Both the position numbers and the translations under genes were made by a program. The notes beneath the pieces were generated by a model, which ran no database searches, was not told the origin of the DNA, and worked only from the letters and a program-made list of their open reading frames with translations. A stretch of DNA of 13,847 nt from DATKMS01 sp041497995 (GTDB taxonomy: Bacteria > Desulfobacterota > Binatia > HRBIN30): positions 1-13,847 of the forward strand of contig JBGQHM010000155.1 in assembly GCA_041497995.1 (NCBI GenBank), read 5' to 3'. How positions within the stretch are numbered: position 1 is the first letter of the stretch; each line of letters starts with the position of its first letter. Positions 12,997 through 13,847 of the stretch are shown piece after piece.

Positions 12997-13847
12997 CTGC
13001 GGATTCCGCTGGCTGAAGCGCGCCGCCATTTGCCGGATCTCCGGATCGTCCGGCAGCTGCGCCTGCGCGTCACGGTACACTTGGCGCGCCGCCTCGACCT
13101 TACCTTGCTGCTCCAGGGCCAGGGCCAGATGGATCCACGCGATCGCGTCGTGTGGATCACCGGCGAGCCCATCGCGCAGATGCTGCACGGCGGGCTCAAA
13201 CTCACCGGCTTCACGCTCCATCGCACCCGTGTTCACACTGATCTGCGGAACGCGATAGCTGCGCACGCCGTAGAAATTCCCCCACGCCACCACCACGCCG
13301 GCGGCCAGACCCAGCGCCGCGGAGAGTAGCGCTCGGCGGTTCCGACCCCACCCCGCAAGCAGCACCGGCAGTCGGTCGAGCACGACGCCGGCCAGCAAGA
13401 GTACTGGCGGCACGAGAATGAGACGGAAGCGTGCGTTGGTGAAGAAGACGGCGCCGGTGGCAAGGCCGGTGACGAACAGCCCTGCCAGTGCTGTGTGCCC
13501 GCGCCACTGCGGGCCGAGCACACAGGCACCAGCCAGTGCAAATGGCACCACCATCCCGAAACTCAGTGGAAACAGCCGCCGCCAGAACAGCCAGCTGTGT
13601 CCCGTGACCCACTCGATGTCGTCGGTGTTCGGCAGCTCACGGTCGGTCAGCGTCCACAAGAGCTTCTTCCACAGCAGCTGCAACGCCCGGCCGGGTTCGT
13701 CATGCACGAACGCGAGCGCGTGCCGCGTGAATATCCGGTTGGCGTCAACGCTCGTCGTGGATTGCGCGCGCACCGCGTCAGCCACCGGCTCGAGCGGCCC
13801 ATGGATGAAGGGATTGACACCGTCGGCGTGCGGGTTGTTGCCGAGCC
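12994..13847 (-). CDS. Membrane glycosyltransferase-like protein (GT39/PMT type), C-terminal part with TPR tail
   Basis: The frame is open from the right edge to a TAG at 12996-12994, giving 283 residues of a protein whose 5' part lies outside the window. It begins LGNNPHADGVNPFIHGPLEP, resembling the 'GNNP-ADG' luminal segment of GT39 dolichyl-phosphate-mannose mannosyltransferase-like proteins. ALAFVHDEPGRALQLLWKKL follows, also typical of these proteins. Four hydrophobic segments (FPLSFGMVVPFALAGACVLG, ALAGLFVTGLATGAVFF, LILVPPVLLLAGVVL, LLSAALGLAAGVVVAWG) follow. The last 80 residues form one to two TPR-like helical pairs (FEPAVQHLRDGLAGDPHDAI, AWIHLALALEQQGKVEAARQ). Catalytic acidic residues would be in the missing N-terminal half. 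A GTG at 13785 could be mistaken for a start, but homologous-looking sequence continues upstream. Its stop codon is inside the element's right inverted repeat. Confidence 0.68.
   Translation of the reverse strand, partial: LGNNPHADGVNPFIHGPLEPVADAVRAQSTTSVDANRIFTRHALAFVHDEPGRALQLLWKKLLWTLTDRELPNTDDIEWVTGHSWLFWRRLFPLSFGMVVPFALAGACVLGPQWRGHTALAGLFVTGLATGAVFFTNARFRLILVPPVLLLAGVVLDRLPVLLAGWGRNRRALLSAALGLAAGVVVAWGNFYGVRSYRVPQISVNTGAMEREAGEFEPAVQHLRDGLAGDPHDAIAWIHLALALEQQGKVEAARQVYRDAQAQLPDDPEIRQMAARFSQRNPQ

Overview
The window is GC-rich, densely coded bacterial DNA. Genes sit in short overlapping runs on both strands, and palindromic repeats fill the few gaps. No ribosomal RNA, tRNA or other taxonomic marker is visible. 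A phosphotransferase next to a DUF6285 gene, an NADP-type [NiFe] hydrogenase, a PAC2-family protein and abundant REP-like repeats would fit an uncultivated soil or sediment lineage such as Binatota, Myxococcota/Desulfobacterota or a neighbour. That placement is a low-confidence inference.

Left part (1-2000): a minus-strand run of a ketopantoate reductase, a JAMM-motif metalloprotease (joined by an ATGA overlap) and the start of a Na+/Ca2+ exchanger-type membrane protein cut by the window edge. It diverges from a plus-strand pair (2033-4119): a sugar-1-phosphate nucleotidyltransferase and a galactokinase-family kinase whose motifs resemble the eukaryotic GALK2 (N-acetylgalactosamine kinase) branch. 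A kinase making a sugar-1-phosphate beside an enzyme that could nucleotidylate it suggests a sugar salvage/activation pair.

Middle (4120-7526): two adjacent palindromic repeats fill the gap after the kinase. Then come an aminoglycoside-phosphotransferase-like gene, a predicted lipoprotein of unknown function and a DUF6285 gene. The DUF6285 gene faces a minus-strand PAC2-family gene across a strong hairpin that probably terminates both.

Right-centre (7527-12196): a complete five-gene operon for a group 3b (NADP-linked, 'sulfhydrogenase' type) [NiFe] hydrogenase: iron-sulfur beta subunit, FAD/NAD(P) gamma subunit, small subunit, large subunit and the matching C-terminal maturation protease. 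All genes overlap by 4 or 26 bases. The beta and gamma subunits would pass electrons between NADP(H) and the small/large pair that handles H2, and the protease would trim the 9-residue tail of the large subunit. A sequence closely matching a sigma-54 (-24/-12) promoter lies just upstream. No hyp maturation genes are in view.

Right end: an element of about 800 bp carries a Y1/HUH transposase of the REP-associated (RAYT, IS200/IS605-like) type between mirrored sets of palindromes. The outermost perfect 20-bp inverted repeats supply the TAG stop codons of both flanking convergent genes. Beyond it is the 3' part of a membrane glycosyltransferase-like protein with a TPR tail.

I found no convincing new multi-gene system. 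The items most worth a second look are the transposase element that provides its neighbours' stop codons, the GALK2-like kinase pair, and the possible sigma-54 control of the hydrogenase.
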